Assembly (NCBI RefSeq): GCF_000196675.2
Contig: NZ_CP002597.1
Location: 1-64,000 of the forward strand
DNA: 64,000 nt
Reading direction: 5' to 3'
Source: Pseudonocardia benzenivorans CB1190
GTDB taxonomy: Bacteria; Actinomycetota; Actinomycetes; Mycobacteriales; Pseudonocardiaceae
Shown here: one piece after another, positions 1 to 8,797 of the stretch
Layout: each line of letters opens with the position of its first letter
Numbering within the stretch: the stretch's first letter is position 1
Program-made: the position numbers and the translations under genes
The notes under the pieces: generated by a model
What the model was told of the DNA's origin: nothing
The model's database searches: none
What the model saw: only the letters and a program-made list of their open reading frames with translations

Positions 1-114
1 TTCTTGACACGACGCGTCGAAGACAACACAACCCCTAAACGATCATGGGAGTGTTGCGACGCTCCGTAGAAACCACCCGGTCGGCACCTGCTCAGTTTTC
101 ATCCGTCGTCGACA

Positions 115-663
115 TTGGTCGACGCCGAAGGCCGGCCGCTGGTCCACCCACACCGCTTCCGCCACACCATGGGCACTCAGCTCGGGGAACGCGGCGCGAA
201 GCTCCAGACCATCATGAAGGTCCTCGGCCATCGTTCCGCGGGCATGTCGATGACCTACACCAGCCTGTCGGACCCGGTGGTCCTGGCCGACTACCAGTCC
301 GTCCTCGCCCCGGGCGCTGTCCTGGCCGGGCCGCAGGCCGAAGCAATCCGGGCTGGGGAGCTCACCCAGGAAGCGGTCAGCTGGCTGTCGACAAACTTCT
401 ACAAGACCGAGCTCGAACTCGGCCGCTGCCTGCGCCTGCCCCAGGAAGGCCCATGCGAATGCGACCTCTACCTGACCTGCTCGAAGTTCGTCACCACTCC
501 CGACTACACGCCGCGGCTGCAGGCACGGATCCGCACCGAACACCAGCTCGCTACGGACGCCGAGCAGCGAGGTTGGGCACGGGAGGTCGAACGACATCAA
601 CGCACGGCCCGCCGACTTTGCGATCTGCTCGACCAGCTCGGAGAGCCTCACACGCCTCGCTGA
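115..663 (+). pseudogene. Tyrosine recombinase, C-terminal fragment
   Basis: C-terminal catalytic part of a phage-type integrase. The segment HRFRHT carries the His-x-x-Arg motif, LGHRSAGMSMTY carries the second His and the nucleophilic Tyr, and a C-x-C-x6-C-like cysteine group (PCECDLYLTC) follows, as in transposon-type tyrosine recombinases. The N-terminal core-binding domain and the first catalytic Arg are absent. Upstream the frame is closed by a TAG at 67-69, so the fragment can only start at the TTG at 115, which has no clear ribosome binding site. It is probably a remnant at the edge of an old insertion. The 114 bases before it hold no gene I can support. Confidence 0.6.
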
Positions 664-750
664 TCCCAAGAGTCCCGACATCGGCCAGAACCGCTGCTTC
701 GGGGCCGTGTCTGTCTGAAGTCTGTCGGGCCCGAAGGGGAGCATGAGCGG

Positions 751-1980
751 GTGGATGGCAGAACCTTGTTCAGCAACGGAGACTTGGGCCAGCACCTCGC
801 CCAAGCCCGCGCCAAGGCCGAGCAGGCGCTGCTCGACTACAACCCTGACCAGCTGCTGCTCGCCTCCGAAACGGACGTCGTCGACTACCTGATCGGTCTG
901 GGGACCATCGAGGAGCTCGTCCTGCACCGCGACGAGGCCTACCAGCTCGATTCCCCTGCTGAGATCACTAAGTGGGTCCATGATCGCTGGGACAGGCAGA
1001 AGCACCAGCGTCGCGTTACTCGCTACACCGTGGTCGTCCCGTTCAGCGGTGACCCCAAGCTGTTCGACCTGCGCGCATCGACCTTCGGCTTGGCGCCGCC
1101 ATACGCCTACGTCGGCCGCCAGGAGATCCATCTGTTCTGGGACAGCGACTACGGACACGGCACCGCCGAGGTGATCAAAAGCCACATCGGCGAGGAACTC
1201 ACGCGCATCGAGACATCGGTCGGCTTCACCAACAACGATATCGCCAGACACAACAAGACGCTCGCGAGCGCCATCCCCGGCCTGGTCAGCAAGCGGCGCG
1301 CGAAGCACCTGGCCGACAAACAGATCCAAGCTGACCTGGGGTTTCCGCTCAAGACTCGGCGCGACGCCGCAACCTATACCGTTCCGATCACCCGAAAGAA
1401 GGTCGTCCCAACCCGGCCACCGCAGGAGCGCGGACAGGCCTACACCCCCGAGCCCGCCATGGGCGAAGCCGAATACGAACAGGCGCTGAAGGTTCTGCTC
1501 AACAGCCGTAACGCGTTGGAGCGCAGCCCCTCCATTGCAGCAAAATTTACCGAGGAAGAAATCCGCGACATCCTGCTGATCGGCCTCAACGCCCAATTTG
1601 AGGGCGCAGCGTCCGGCGAGGTCTTCAACGGCGCAGGAAAGACGGACATCCTCATCCGCGAAGACGACCGCAACATATTCATCGGCGAGTGCAAGATCTG
1701 GAATGGGCCGAAGAAGTTCGCCGCCGCCATAGACCAGCTTCTCAGCTACACGACCTGGCGCGACACCAAGGCCGCCCTGCTGATCTTCGTGAAGTCGGGC
1801 GACGTCACTGCAATCACGACGAAGGCCGTCACTGCAGTGACCGAACACCCCAACTTCAAGCGGAAGGGCACTCACGCCAGCGAGGACCGTCACGACTTCG
1901 TCCTCCACGCAAACGGAGACCCCAACCGCGAGATCAAACTCGCCCTCATGCTGTTCGTGATCCCGACGAGCACCGCCTGA
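751..1980 (+). CDS. PD-(D/E)XK nuclease-like protein
   Basis: Protein of 409 residues. The C-terminal part (about 240-400) looks like a restriction-endonuclease fold: Asp299 in GKTDILI, then Glu313 and Lys315 in IGECKIW after a hydrophobic strand, which is the PD-(D/E)XK signature, followed by a strand/helix pattern (TKAALLIFVKSGD). The N-terminal 230 residues are not recognised. No methylase or other defence partner is adjacent, so a standalone defence or DNA-repair nuclease is possible but unproven. The GTG at 751 is preceded by AAGGGGAG about 10 bases upstream. The gene sits between a recombinase remnant and the convergent truncated Rpf gene, suggesting it arrived on a mobile segment. Confidence 0.6.
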   Translation: MDGRTLFSNGDLGQHLAQARAKAEQALLDYNPDQLLLASETDVVDYLIGLGTIEELVLHRDEAYQLDSPAEITKWVHDRWDRQKHQRRVTRYTVVVPFSGDPKLFDLRASTFGLAPPYAYVGRQEIHLFWDSDYGHGTAEVIKSHIGEELTRIETSVGFTNNDIARHNKTLASAIPGLVSKRRAKHLADKQIQADLGFPLKTRRDAATYTVPITRKKVVPTRPPQERGQAYTPEPAMGEAEYEQALKVLLNSRNALERSPSIAAKFTEEEIRDILLIGLNAQFEGAASGEVFNGAGKTDILIREDDRNIFIGECKIWNGPKKFAAAIDQLLSYTTWRDTKAALLIFVKSGDVTAITTKAVTAVTEHPNFKRKGTHASEDRHDFVLHANGDPNREIKLALMLFVIPTSTA

Positions 1981-3716
1981 ACGTCTCCAGCGCAGCTATG
2001 GCCTGCCTCACTCTGGGTCCGATCCGTTCGGATAACGCCGCTGTATGACCCGCCCGCGGCCCTCCAATTGTTGCCCGATTCGCAGGAAGCCAAGCGATCC
2101 CAGACGGTGTTCGTGCTGGTCCCGGCGTCCGGGCCGGACTGCTTGTCCCCGCCGGCCTGGTCCCCGGCAGGCTGGTCGTCCTGCGCGGCCTGATCCGTCG
2201 AGCTCTGGTCTGTTGAGTCTTGGTCCGAGGCGCCGTCGTCCTGGGACTTCTGGTTCTCCGACTCGTCCTGCTTCTGGTCCTGACCGTCGGAGCTCTGCTG
2301 GTCGTCGGCGCCCTGCTGGCCGCTGTCGGTGTCCTGGTCGCTGGGTTGATCGCTGTCGCCGCCGCCCTGATCGGCACTGTCCGAGGTCGACGAGCTGTCC
2401 CCGGAGTTGGTGCCGGTGGAGGTGGTGTCGGTCGGGTTCGTGGTGCCGGCCTGCTGGGCGCGGCCGGTGATGCCCTGCGCGGCGAGCTGCTCGGAGAGGT
2501 TGCGTGCGACCGGGTCGTCACCGGCGGAGGACAGCTCGTCGGCCAGCTTCTGCGCCTTCGCCTCCCACGCCTGCCCGGCCGCCCCGGCCCCACCGGTCGA
2601 GGTCTGATCGGTCGCGGGATCGTTCGCGCCGGTCGTAGCCCCAGAACCCGTGGCCCCGCCGCCGCCCGGGGCGGTGTCACCACCGGTGGTGCTCCCGGTG
2701 CTCCCTTGTCCGGTGCTGCCGGTGTCGGTGCCGCCGGCGTCGGTGCCGCCGGCGTCGGTGCTGGTGGTGCCGGTGCCGGTGCTGGTCGCGCCGCTGTCGC
2801 TCGTGGTGGAGCCGTTGTTGCCGCGTTCGGTGACCTGGTTGTTGACGGTGTTGCCGGTCCCGGTCCCGCTGGCGCGGGCCTGCTCGATGATTTGGGCGAG
2901 CTGGCGGGCGGCGGGGTCGGAGTCGCCGGTCAGCTGGGCGAGCAGGGCGTCTGCCTGGGACGACCAGTCGCCGGTGCCGGCGGCGCCATCGGCCGACGAG
3001 CCCCCGCTGGTGCTGGTGCCGGTGGTGGAGTCGGTGGTGGAGTCGAGGCCGCAGGCTTCGAAGCCGTCGGCGGGCAGTGCGCGGATCGCCGCAGCGAGCG
3101 CGCCGCCGGCGAGCAGGACCGACCCGACCGCGGCGCTGGGCGCGATCGCCGGCCCGCTCCCACCATCCGCGGCCGCGTCCTGCCCCGATGCTGTGCCGGT
3201 GGCCGTGCTCGCGCTGGTGTCGGGGGCCTTGTTGGTGTCGGTGCGCAGGTCGGCGGGGGTGGGGGAGTAGCCGGCCTTGGCCAGCGCGACTGCGAGCGCT
3301 CCGGCGGCCGGGTCGTCGCCCATCGCGGCCAGCGTGGTGTCGGCGAGGTCGTGGGCCTGCTGCTCCCAGCCCGAGGCCACTGACGGGGTGATCCCCAGCG
3401 CCCGGATGCCCGAGCCCAACGCTGCCGCGCGGGCATCGGCGCCGGCGAGGGTCAGCGAGGTCACCAGTTCCCGGGTCTGCTCGAGCAGCTGCGCGGCCTG
3501 ATCCGGCGTGAGCTGCCCCGTGCCACTGGCCCCCGTGCCGCCGGTCCCGGTGCCGCCGGTCCCTGTGCTGGTGCTGGTGTTTCCGGTGGAGGTCTGGACG
3601 GTGCAGGTCCGGTTGTCGGTCTGGTCGGCGACGAGGGCGGGAGTGGTGGTCAGGGCCGGTCCCGCGGCCAGCGCGGCGGCGACGGCCAGGGCGCCGACGG
3701 TGGTGGTGACAGGCAT
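1890..3716 (-). CDS. Secreted low-complexity protein with truncated Rpf-like transglycosylase domain
   Basis: Begins with a signal peptide (MPVTTTVGALAVAAALAAG, then Ala-rich), continues as several hundred residues of Gly/Ser/Thr then Asp/Gln/Ser-rich low-complexity linker, and reaches the opening of a resuscitation-promoting-factor domain (VWDRLASCESGNNWR). The usual continuation of about 60 residues is missing: after GGSYSG the frame runs into unrelated sequence overlapping the 3' end of the convergent nuclease gene. The natural end was probably lost at a junction near 2050-2065. The ATG at 3716 is preferred to the GTG at 3725 because AAGGAG lies 11 bases before it and only 2 before the GTG. 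It is last in a leftward gene run; intact homologues would cleave peptidoglycan outside the membrane. Confidence 0.5.
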   Translation of the reverse strand: MPVTTTVGALAVAAALAAGPALTTTPALVADQTDNRTCTVQTSTGNTSTSTGTGGTGTGGTGASGTGQLTPDQAAQLLEQTRELVTSLTLAGADARAAALGSGIRALGITPSVASGWEQQAHDLADTTLAAMGDDPAAGALAVALAKAGYSPTPADLRTDTNKAPDTSASTATGTASGQDAAADGGSGPAIAPSAAVGSVLLAGGALAAAIRALPADGFEACGLDSTTDSTTGTSTSGGSSADGAAGTGDWSSQADALLAQLTGDSDPAARQLAQIIEQARASGTGTGNTVNNQVTERGNNGSTTSDSGATSTGTGTTSTDAGGTDAGGTDTGSTGQGSTGSTTGGDTAPGGGGATGSGATTGANDPATDQTSTGGAGAAGQAWEAKAQKLADELSSAGDDPVARNLSEQLAAQGITGRAQQAGTTNPTDTTSTGTNSGDSSSTSDSADQGGGDSDQPSDQDTDSGQQGADDQQSSDGQDQKQDESENQKSQDDGASDQDSTDQSSTDQAAQDDQPAGDQAGGDKQSGPDAGTSTNTVWDRLASCESGNNWRAAGGSYSGVIRTDRTQSEAGHSCAGDVQAVLVGITNSMRASLISRLGSPFAWRTKS

Positions 3717-3829
3717 AGGGGTCACTGCTCCTTGGTCAGGAAACGATCGGTGTGGTCGGGTCGACGACTGGTTCTCGGTAGACAGGCGAGACGCGCCCGG
3801 TACATGGCGTGGCCGTCAAACGGGAGGGC

Positions 3830-5125
3830 TCATCGCTGCCCGTTTCCGCAGGTCGCCGCGCTGGGCTCGACCCCGCCCGAGCCCGACCCCGAGCCCGCGC
3901 CCGAGCTGGTGCTGGGGTCGGTGTCGGTTCCGGTGGGGGTGGTCTGGGTGCCGCCGCTCCAGTCGGACAGGACGCGGAGCTTCGCCCACGGGATGTGGTC
4001 GAGGGCGACGAAGTCCCCGGACAGCCCGGCCTGGGAGTAGGCGTTCGAGTCGGGGGCGTACTCGGCGATGAACGCCATCCGGGCGCCGCCGTTGTCCCCG
4101 ACGTAGGCGCCATAGGTCTGCAGGGCCTTGGCGATGGCCTTCTCGCCGCTGCTGATCCCGGGGATGGTGTCGACGTCGATGCTCGGGTCGAGCTGCACCC
4201 GCGCGCCCTCGGGGATCGGGGCGGAGGCGCCGTCCATGTTCGAGCCGTCGGTCTTGGTGGCCGGGTAGCGGACCTCGCCGGGTTTGACCATGTTGGTGGA
4301 GAAGAACAGGGCGTGCGGGATCGTGCCCGCGGCGATCTCAGAGGCCCGCACGACCGCGGCGTAGCGGGCGATGCCGGCGCCGGTGGAGGAGCCGTTGTGT
4401 TCGCGGCCGTCACCGTCGAGCGGGGTGGCTGCGCCCCAGTTCGCGGCCAGCCCGGTGCCGGTCTTCTTGGTGACCCACAGGTTGACCACGGTGTCGGTGG
4501 TCGGGTCGGCGATCGCGACGTGGCCGTCGGAGCCGGGTGGGATTTGCAGGTTCGCCGGGACCGGCACCTTCACCCCGGCCAGGGGGTTGCCGCCCCAGTT
4601 CTCCGACAGCGGCACCGTCGAGCGCGGGGTGGAGGCGCTGATCTGGTCGGGGTTGACCAGCGCGACGCCGAACTCGCCGGTGTTGAGGATGTGATCGCCC
4701 GAGGCCAGATCCCCGGCCATCGCGGTCGACGACGGATCGAGTTTCGCCCCCGACGGGATGGGGGACCACAGCCAGTCGGCCTTCGGGAAGTACGGCCGCG
4801 CACCAGACGGGCACGTCCTCGTGTTCCTGCCCGTCACGCCGGGGGCGGTGTCAGCGCAGCCCGCAAGAAAGGCCGGTGTGCCGGCACCTGCCGCCGCAAG
4901 GCTGTCGCGCAGCCGCGTTCCTCCTGGGTCAGCGGCCGACCGCAGATTGTCGAAGAGCTGCTGAGCGGTCTGGCGCCATCCACATCCGGCGGCCACCGCA
5001 ACAGCAGCCGCGGGCGTAGGCAGCTGGGCTTGGGTCCCAAGGGCGGGCACGGTGAAGCAACCGAGAAGTGACGAGGTGGCCAGTGCGGCGGTGACGACCA
5101 TCTTGAGAGCGCCCATCGCCGTCAC
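3830..5125 (-). CDS. Secreted protein of unknown function
   Basis: 431 residues, starting at a GTG that overlaps the stop of the upstream ATPase gene (GTGA), so translation is probably coupled. Residues 1-35 form a signal peptide with a hydrophobic core (VVTAALATSSLLGCF); the Cys could be a lipobox but lacks a typical LAGC context. The mature part has four further Cys residues near the N-terminus, a globular region with the motif SDGHVAIADPTTDTVVNLW, and a Ser/Gly/Thr-rich tail. No family is recognised with certainty. Context (ATPase, proline-rich protein, Rpf-like protein, NlpC/P60 hydrolase nearby) suggests a surface role in conjugation. Confidence 0.6.
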   Translation of the reverse strand: MTAMGALKMVVTAALATSSLLGCFTVPALGTQAQLPTPAAAVAVAAGCGWRQTAQQLFDNLRSAADPGGTRLRDSLAAAGAGTPAFLAGCADTAPGVTGRNTRTCPSGARPYFPKADWLWSPIPSGAKLDPSSTAMAGDLASGDHILNTGEFGVALVNPDQISASTPRSTVPLSENWGGNPLAGVKVPVPANLQIPPGSDGHVAIADPTTDTVVNLWVTKKTGTGLAANWGAATPLDGDGREHNGSSTGAGIARYAAVVRASEIAAGTIPHALFFSTNMVKPGEVRYPATKTDGSNMDGASAPIPEGARVQLDPSIDVDTIPGISSGEKAIAKALQTYGAYVGDNGGARMAFIAEYAPDSNAYSQAGLSGDFVALDHIPWAKLRVLSDWSGGTQTTPTGTDTDPSTSSGAGSGSGSGGVEPSAATCGNGQR

Positions 5126-6453
5126 CGCCCGCCGGTCGTGAAGCCGTCGGGGGCAGGGAAGTCCCAGGTGAACGCTTCCGCGACCAGGGCTGCGAGTTCG
5201 CGACCGGCCTGGCGTGTCCGGGGCCGCAGCATCTCGAGGTCGATCCGGCCGCCCTCGGTGAGGTGCGGATCGGCTGGGAACTCGACGACTGCGCGGCAGC
5301 GGTCGGCGAAGTGCTCACGCAGGGCAGCGGGGTCGATGCTGTGGGCCTGCCGATCGCAGGTCAGGACGACGATCGCATCGCGGACGAGCTCGTCGAAACC
5401 GTGCGCGATGAGCCAATCCAGCGTCGTCGTGATCCCCTCGGCGGCGTCGATCGTGGGCTTGCCCGTCACGATCAGGCTGCGTGTCGTCTCCAAGGCTCCG
5501 GTCATGGCCGAGTGAATCAGCCCGGTGCCGCTGTCGGTGATGACGATGTTGAAGAACCTGGTCAGCAGCGCCAGGACGCGGCGGTACTCCGCGGCGTTGA
5601 ACGCCTCCGACATCGCCGGATCGAGGTCGCTGGCCAGCACCTGCAGGCGTCCGGCAGTGTTGACGAACCGGCTGACCTCGGTGAACGAGGCGAGCTGATC
5701 GAGATTCTCCTGTTCGAGCAGCTGGCGGACAGTCGCGGGGGCCCGGTAGCCGAGCAGTCGTTGAGCGAGGTTGCCGGCGTCGGGGTTGGCGTCGAGGGTG
5801 ACCACCCGATCGCCGCGGTGCTCGGCCAGAGTGAGACCCAGCAGCGCCGACGTCGTCGTCTTGCCCACCCCGCCCTTGCTGCTCGCCACCGTGATCGTGT
5901 GCCAGCCGGTCAACGGCGTCCGGATCCTGTCGAGGTGCACACGCTCGGAGAGCTCGCGCGCTGAGGCGCCGACTGAGATCCGGCCGCCGCTGGCCCTCCA
6001 GAGGAGGGCGCGCAGGCCGCGGCGCGGTACCTGGAGCTGCAAGCTCTGCCCGCGCAGGTAGCCGTCGAATGTCGCGTGCTCCGGTGGCGCAGTCGGAGCG
6101 CTCGCTGGTGGTGTGGCAGTCAGGGCTGCCGCTTCGGGTGTTGGCTCGGACTGTGGCCCGGTGGTGGCGGTAGGTCCCGTTTCGTCCCGGTCGGTGCCGC
6201 GCCCGAGCGGCGGGGTCGCCGAGGACGCAGTGTCGCGGGGCGCGGGAGGTTCGAAGGGAACTGCCCTCAGTACCGGGCCGGATGGGACCGCCGCGGACGA
6301 CGGCACATGGGCACGCGCCCTACCTGGAGCGGCCGGAGCGGTCTGCGGCGGGGCTGCGTGACCGCCGTCGGGGGAGGCGCTGGTGGCTGGGGCGAGGGCG
6401 CCGCTCCATGCGCGGACGAAGGGCTGCATCGGGGCCGGGCGTTCCTCGGTCAT
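5122..6453 (-). CDS. ParA/MinD-like ATPase with proline-rich N-terminus
   Basis: 443 residues. The first ~125 are a disordered Pro/Ala-rich region; residues ~185-430 form a SIMIBI-class ATPase with deviant Walker A (SSKGGVGKTT at about 191-200), a Walker A'-like VVTLDANPDAGNL and an ITDSGTGL Walker B-type strand. Such N-terminally extended MinD-like proteins occur in actinobacterial type VII secretion and conjugation loci. The gene overlaps both neighbours by 4 bases (ATGA upstream, GTGA downstream), making a tight operon with the NTF2-like and secreted proteins. It is separate from the ParA at 52079-53080, which sits with ParB, so a secretion or transfer role is more likely than plasmid partition. 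Confidence 0.75.
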   Translation of the reverse strand: MTEERPAPMQPFVRAWSGALAPATSASPDGGHAAPPQTAPAAPGRARAHVPSSAAVPSGPVLRAVPFEPPAPRDTASSATPPLGRGTDRDETGPTATTGPQSEPTPEAAALTATPPASAPTAPPEHATFDGYLRGQSLQLQVPRRGLRALLWRASGGRISVGASARELSERVHLDRIRTPLTGWHTITVASSKGGVGKTTTSALLGLTLAEHRGDRVVTLDANPDAGNLAQRLLGYRAPATVRQLLEQENLDQLASFTEVSRFVNTAGRLQVLASDLDPAMSEAFNAAEYRRVLALLTRFFNIVITDSGTGLIHSAMTGALETTRSLIVTGKPTIDAAEGITTTLDWLIAHGFDELVRDAIVVLTCDRQAHSIDPAALREHFADRCRAVVEFPADPHLTEGGRIDLEMLRPRTRQAGRELAALVAEAFTWDFPAPDGFTTGGR

Positions 6454-7469
6454 GAGCTTCTCTCCGCGTTCTCGGGGATCGGGGCCAGCTCCACGACGAG
6501 CGCTCCTGAGTCATGCCGGCGGATGGGGATCGACAGCCGCAGCCACATCGACGGTCCGGCTTCCCACCCCGCTGCGGTCGTAGGCGGTACCGACGACCAG
6601 CGGGCTCCCTCGAGCAGCTCGAAGTCGTCGGTCAGGTCGGGCGGCGGCCCAGATAGCCGCCGGTAGGGCGTGACGCGCGCCCGTACGTCGACGACGAGCC
6701 AGTAGTCGACGCTGATGATGCGACCCGCATGCGCGGCCTCGACGCGCTGGCGCCCCTTGCCCGTCCAGCCGAGCGTGCAGTCGGCGCCCGGGGGGAGGTA
6801 CCAGCCGAGAGCCTCGACACGGCGCTCCGGTACTGCCTCGTCCCAGGACAGGTAGTCCGTCGCGAAGCAGACCGCCAGCTGTGCTGCCTCGCTCCGATCC
6901 GGTGGCGTCAACGCTTCGAGCGGGCGATCAACTGAGGTCCAGATGCCTGGGCGATGGCCATCGACGGGGCGGCGGACCGCTGCGGCCGGGGCGCTGCTCG
7001 CCGGGGGGATGAACCCTTGGGCGGGCGGGGGTGCGCTGTGCGCCGAGTTCATTCGCAGCGGCGCGACGACCGCCGGGCCCGGAGGGGGCGGCGAAGTGTC
7101 GGCGTCCGGCTGGGCCCACCGCTTCTTGACCGCGGCCAGCGCCGCTCCGAGGACGTTCGGTGGTGGGACGGTCGGCGGAACCGGCGCCTGCTGAGCCGGT
7201 GGGGAAGGAGCGGGGAGAGGGACCGGTGCGAGTGGCGCGGACGGCGGCACCGCCGCCCGCGGCTCAGGCGGCGCTGGGATTGGGACCGGCCTCGGCCTCG
7301 GTGCCGGTGTTGGTGGCGGGGAGGGCCTGGTCGGAGCGGGCCCGATCGCTGGCGTGGGCGCGTACCCGGCGGCCCGGCGGTCCCCGGCTGGGCCACCGTC
7401 CTGCGGTGGAGACCACCATGGGGGAGGGGAGGAGACACGGCCGCGGCGCCCGCTATCGCGGCGACTCAC
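6450..7469 (-). CDS. Proline-rich protein with possible NTF2-like (TcpC-type) domain
   Basis: 339 residues beginning at GTG with GGAGG about 10 bases upstream. Residues 1-160 are strongly Pro/Ala-rich. Residues ~190-335 resemble the NTF2-like fold seen in TcpC/VirB8-type conjugation proteins: AAQLAVCFATDYLSWDE, a VEALGWYLPPG turn, then alternating strands (VDYWLVVDVRARV, MWLRLSIPI). No transmembrane segment is visible, unlike classical TcpC. It is the first gene of the leftward run 7469 to about 2050. Assignment to the transfer apparatus is an inference from fold pattern and neighbours. Confidence 0.45.
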   Translation of the reverse strand: MSRRDSGRRGRVSSPPPWWSPPQDGGPAGDRRAAGYAPTPAIGPAPTRPSPPPTPAPRPRPVPIPAPPEPRAAVPPSAPLAPVPLPAPSPPAQQAPVPPTVPPPNVLGAALAAVKKRWAQPDADTSPPPPGPAVVAPLRMNSAHSAPPPAQGFIPPASSAPAAAVRRPVDGHRPGIWTSVDRPLEALTPPDRSEAAQLAVCFATDYLSWDEAVPERRVEALGWYLPPGADCTLGWTGKGRQRVEAAHAGRIISVDYWLVVDVRARVTPYRRLSGPPPDLTDDFELLEGARWSSVPPTTAAGWEAGPSMWLRLSIPIRRHDSGALVVELAPIPENAERSS

Positions 7470-7711
7470 GACCTGGCCACCTCCGTCGGGGCCTTGCGCA
7501 CAACAGCCGCGGACCCGAAGCCAGTCCTGGACGAGCCGATGACTGGCGAGAATCGGTACGATCGAGGTGTTCTATTGCTCTGCTGACGACAGTGGCGTCG
7601 ATCCGACGGGCACGCCTCTACCATGTGATACGGCTCGATCCGAGTCGTAGGAGGTGTCTGGTCGAGGCGAGCAAGCACGGTACGACTGTACCGATGACTC
7701 TATCTGTGCGC

Positions 7712-7725
7712 TATACAGTCATGCA
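7712..7725 (+). promoter_or_regulatory. Candidate -10 element for a leaderless transcript
   Basis: TATACAGT at 7712-7719 lies 5 bases before the first ATG of the EspR-like gene (7725), so transcription could begin at the start codon. No Shine-Dalgarno sequence precedes that ATG, which fits leaderless translation as is common in actinobacteria. The -35 is not clear. The 255-base gap 7470-7724 separates two divergent genes and should carry both promoters. Confidence 0.3.
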
Positions 7726-8285
7726 TGACCATGACTGCGGCCCACCGGCTGGTGCGTACGCTTGCCCCGATTCGACGCGGGCTCGAGCTCGTACCGACGG
7801 TGGAGGGTGACGAGGTGGTCAGGCGCCAGGCTGGGACGCAGGACGGGGTGGCTGCATCCAGCGCGCGCCGCAGGAGGGTCGCCAACCCCCGCGGGACGAT
7901 GCCCGAGCGGCTGAACTACCTGTTCCAGAGCATTCGCAACATCGACGACAAGCCGTACTCGGCGGCCCAGGTCGCACGCTGGATCAACGACAACGGCGGC
8001 GAGATCAGCAGCGTCTACATCCTCAAGATCCTCAACGGCGAGCGGACCGACCCGTCGCAGCGCTACCTCAAGGAACTCGCCCGATTCTTCGGCGTCTCGC
8101 CCGCCTTCTTCTGGGAAGACGAGCCAGCCGACCTCGACGTCGACGAGCTGCGCCAGCGGATCCTGCTGCGTGACGACCTCGTCCAGTCGATGATGCTGCG
8201 CGCCGCCCGGCTCTCCCCGCGCTCACAGCAGGCCTTGAGCGACATCATCGAAAGCCTGCTCAAGGCCGAAGGAAAATCGGACTAG
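7725..8285 (+). CDS. EspR-like helix-turn-helix regulator
   Basis: 186 residues. After a basic N-terminal extension, residues ~58-186 follow mycobacterial EspR closely in layout: LNYLFQSIRN, a helix-turn-helix (SAAQVARWIN...ISSVYILKILNGERTDPS), LARFFGVSPAFFWEDE, then a C-terminal helical pair (MMLRAARLSPRSQQALSDII). EspR is a nucleoid-type regulator of ESX-1 genes; here the gene is divergent from an operon with an ESX/conjugation-type ATPase, which it may control. The internal ATG at 7899 (MPERLNYL) is an alternative start giving a typical ~130-residue EspR. Family call is firm; target genes are inferred. Confidence 0.7.
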   Translation: MTMTAAHRLVRTLAPIRRGLELVPTVEGDEVVRRQAGTQDGVAASSARRRRVANPRGTMPERLNYLFQSIRNIDDKPYSAAQVARWINDNGGEISSVYILKILNGERTDPSQRYLKELARFFGVSPAFFWEDEPADLDVDELRQRILLRDDLVQSMMLRAARLSPRSQQALSDIIESLLKAEGKSD

Positions 8286-8339
8286 CGGGCGCGAGAAGGA
8301 ACCGAATTCCGTCGGTAGGGCCTGATAGATCTCACGGAC

Positions 8340-8576
8340 GTGTGGATTGACAGCGTGCGCAAGTTATTCGGTATACGGATCTCGGAGCCCGAGGTGCCCT
8401 GGCAGGAGCGCTGCGAGCAGCAGGAGGATCGCGGGCAATGCCCGGCAGGCGCGACTGAGTCGTTCCAGAACCGGAATCTATGCACCGAGCACGTCGAGCT
8501 GATCGTGATGTACGAGTATGACCGGCCAAGGGGCTGGCGCCCCGGCGGAGCGCCTCAGCCCCCTTGGCTGCCGTAG
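8340..8576 (+). CDS. Small cysteine-containing hypothetical protein
   Basis: 78 residues from a GTG. It has three Cys and one His arranged as C-x8-C-x14-C-x2-H (ERCEQQEDRGQC ... NLCTEH), which could bind a metal. No family recognised and no strong ribosome binding site. The last residues are encoded inside a hairpin (8525-8568), so the true 3' end is uncertain. It follows the EspR-like gene by 54 bases in the same direction. Confidence 0.35.
   Translation: MWIDSVRKLFGIRISEPEVPWQERCEQQEDRGQCPAGATESFQNRNLCTEHVELIVMYEYDRPRGWRPGGAPQPPWLP
8525..8568 (+). terminator. Hairpin, possible terminator
   Basis: GCCAAGGGGCTG at 8525-8536 pairs with CAGCCCCCTTGGC at 8556-8568 (one bulged C), loop of about 19 bases, no T tract. 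It lies after the EspR-like gene and small ORF and before the lipoprotein gene. Confidence 0.4.
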
Positions 8577-8797
8577 GCGGGGCGGGGACGATGCTGCGGG
8601 CCCGCCGGCGGCGACCGGCTGCTTGCTGTCGCTGCGTGCTCCGAGGGGCGGGTGGGCGGATCGCGCGGTGCTCCTCGGTCAGGTGGTCCTTTTGGGCCGT
8701 CCTGGTGTTGAGCTGACGATCCGGCCGCGCGGTGCGTAACGCCGTAGGTACAGTCCGCGAACATTTCGTGCAGGTCCGAACAGCCCGGGGGGGTGGG

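Noticed and set aside
43-1908. 621-codon open frame on the minus strand
   Set aside because: It runs antisense to the recombinase fragment and the nuclease gene, shows no domain or ribosome binding site, and is the usual GC-driven shadow frame.
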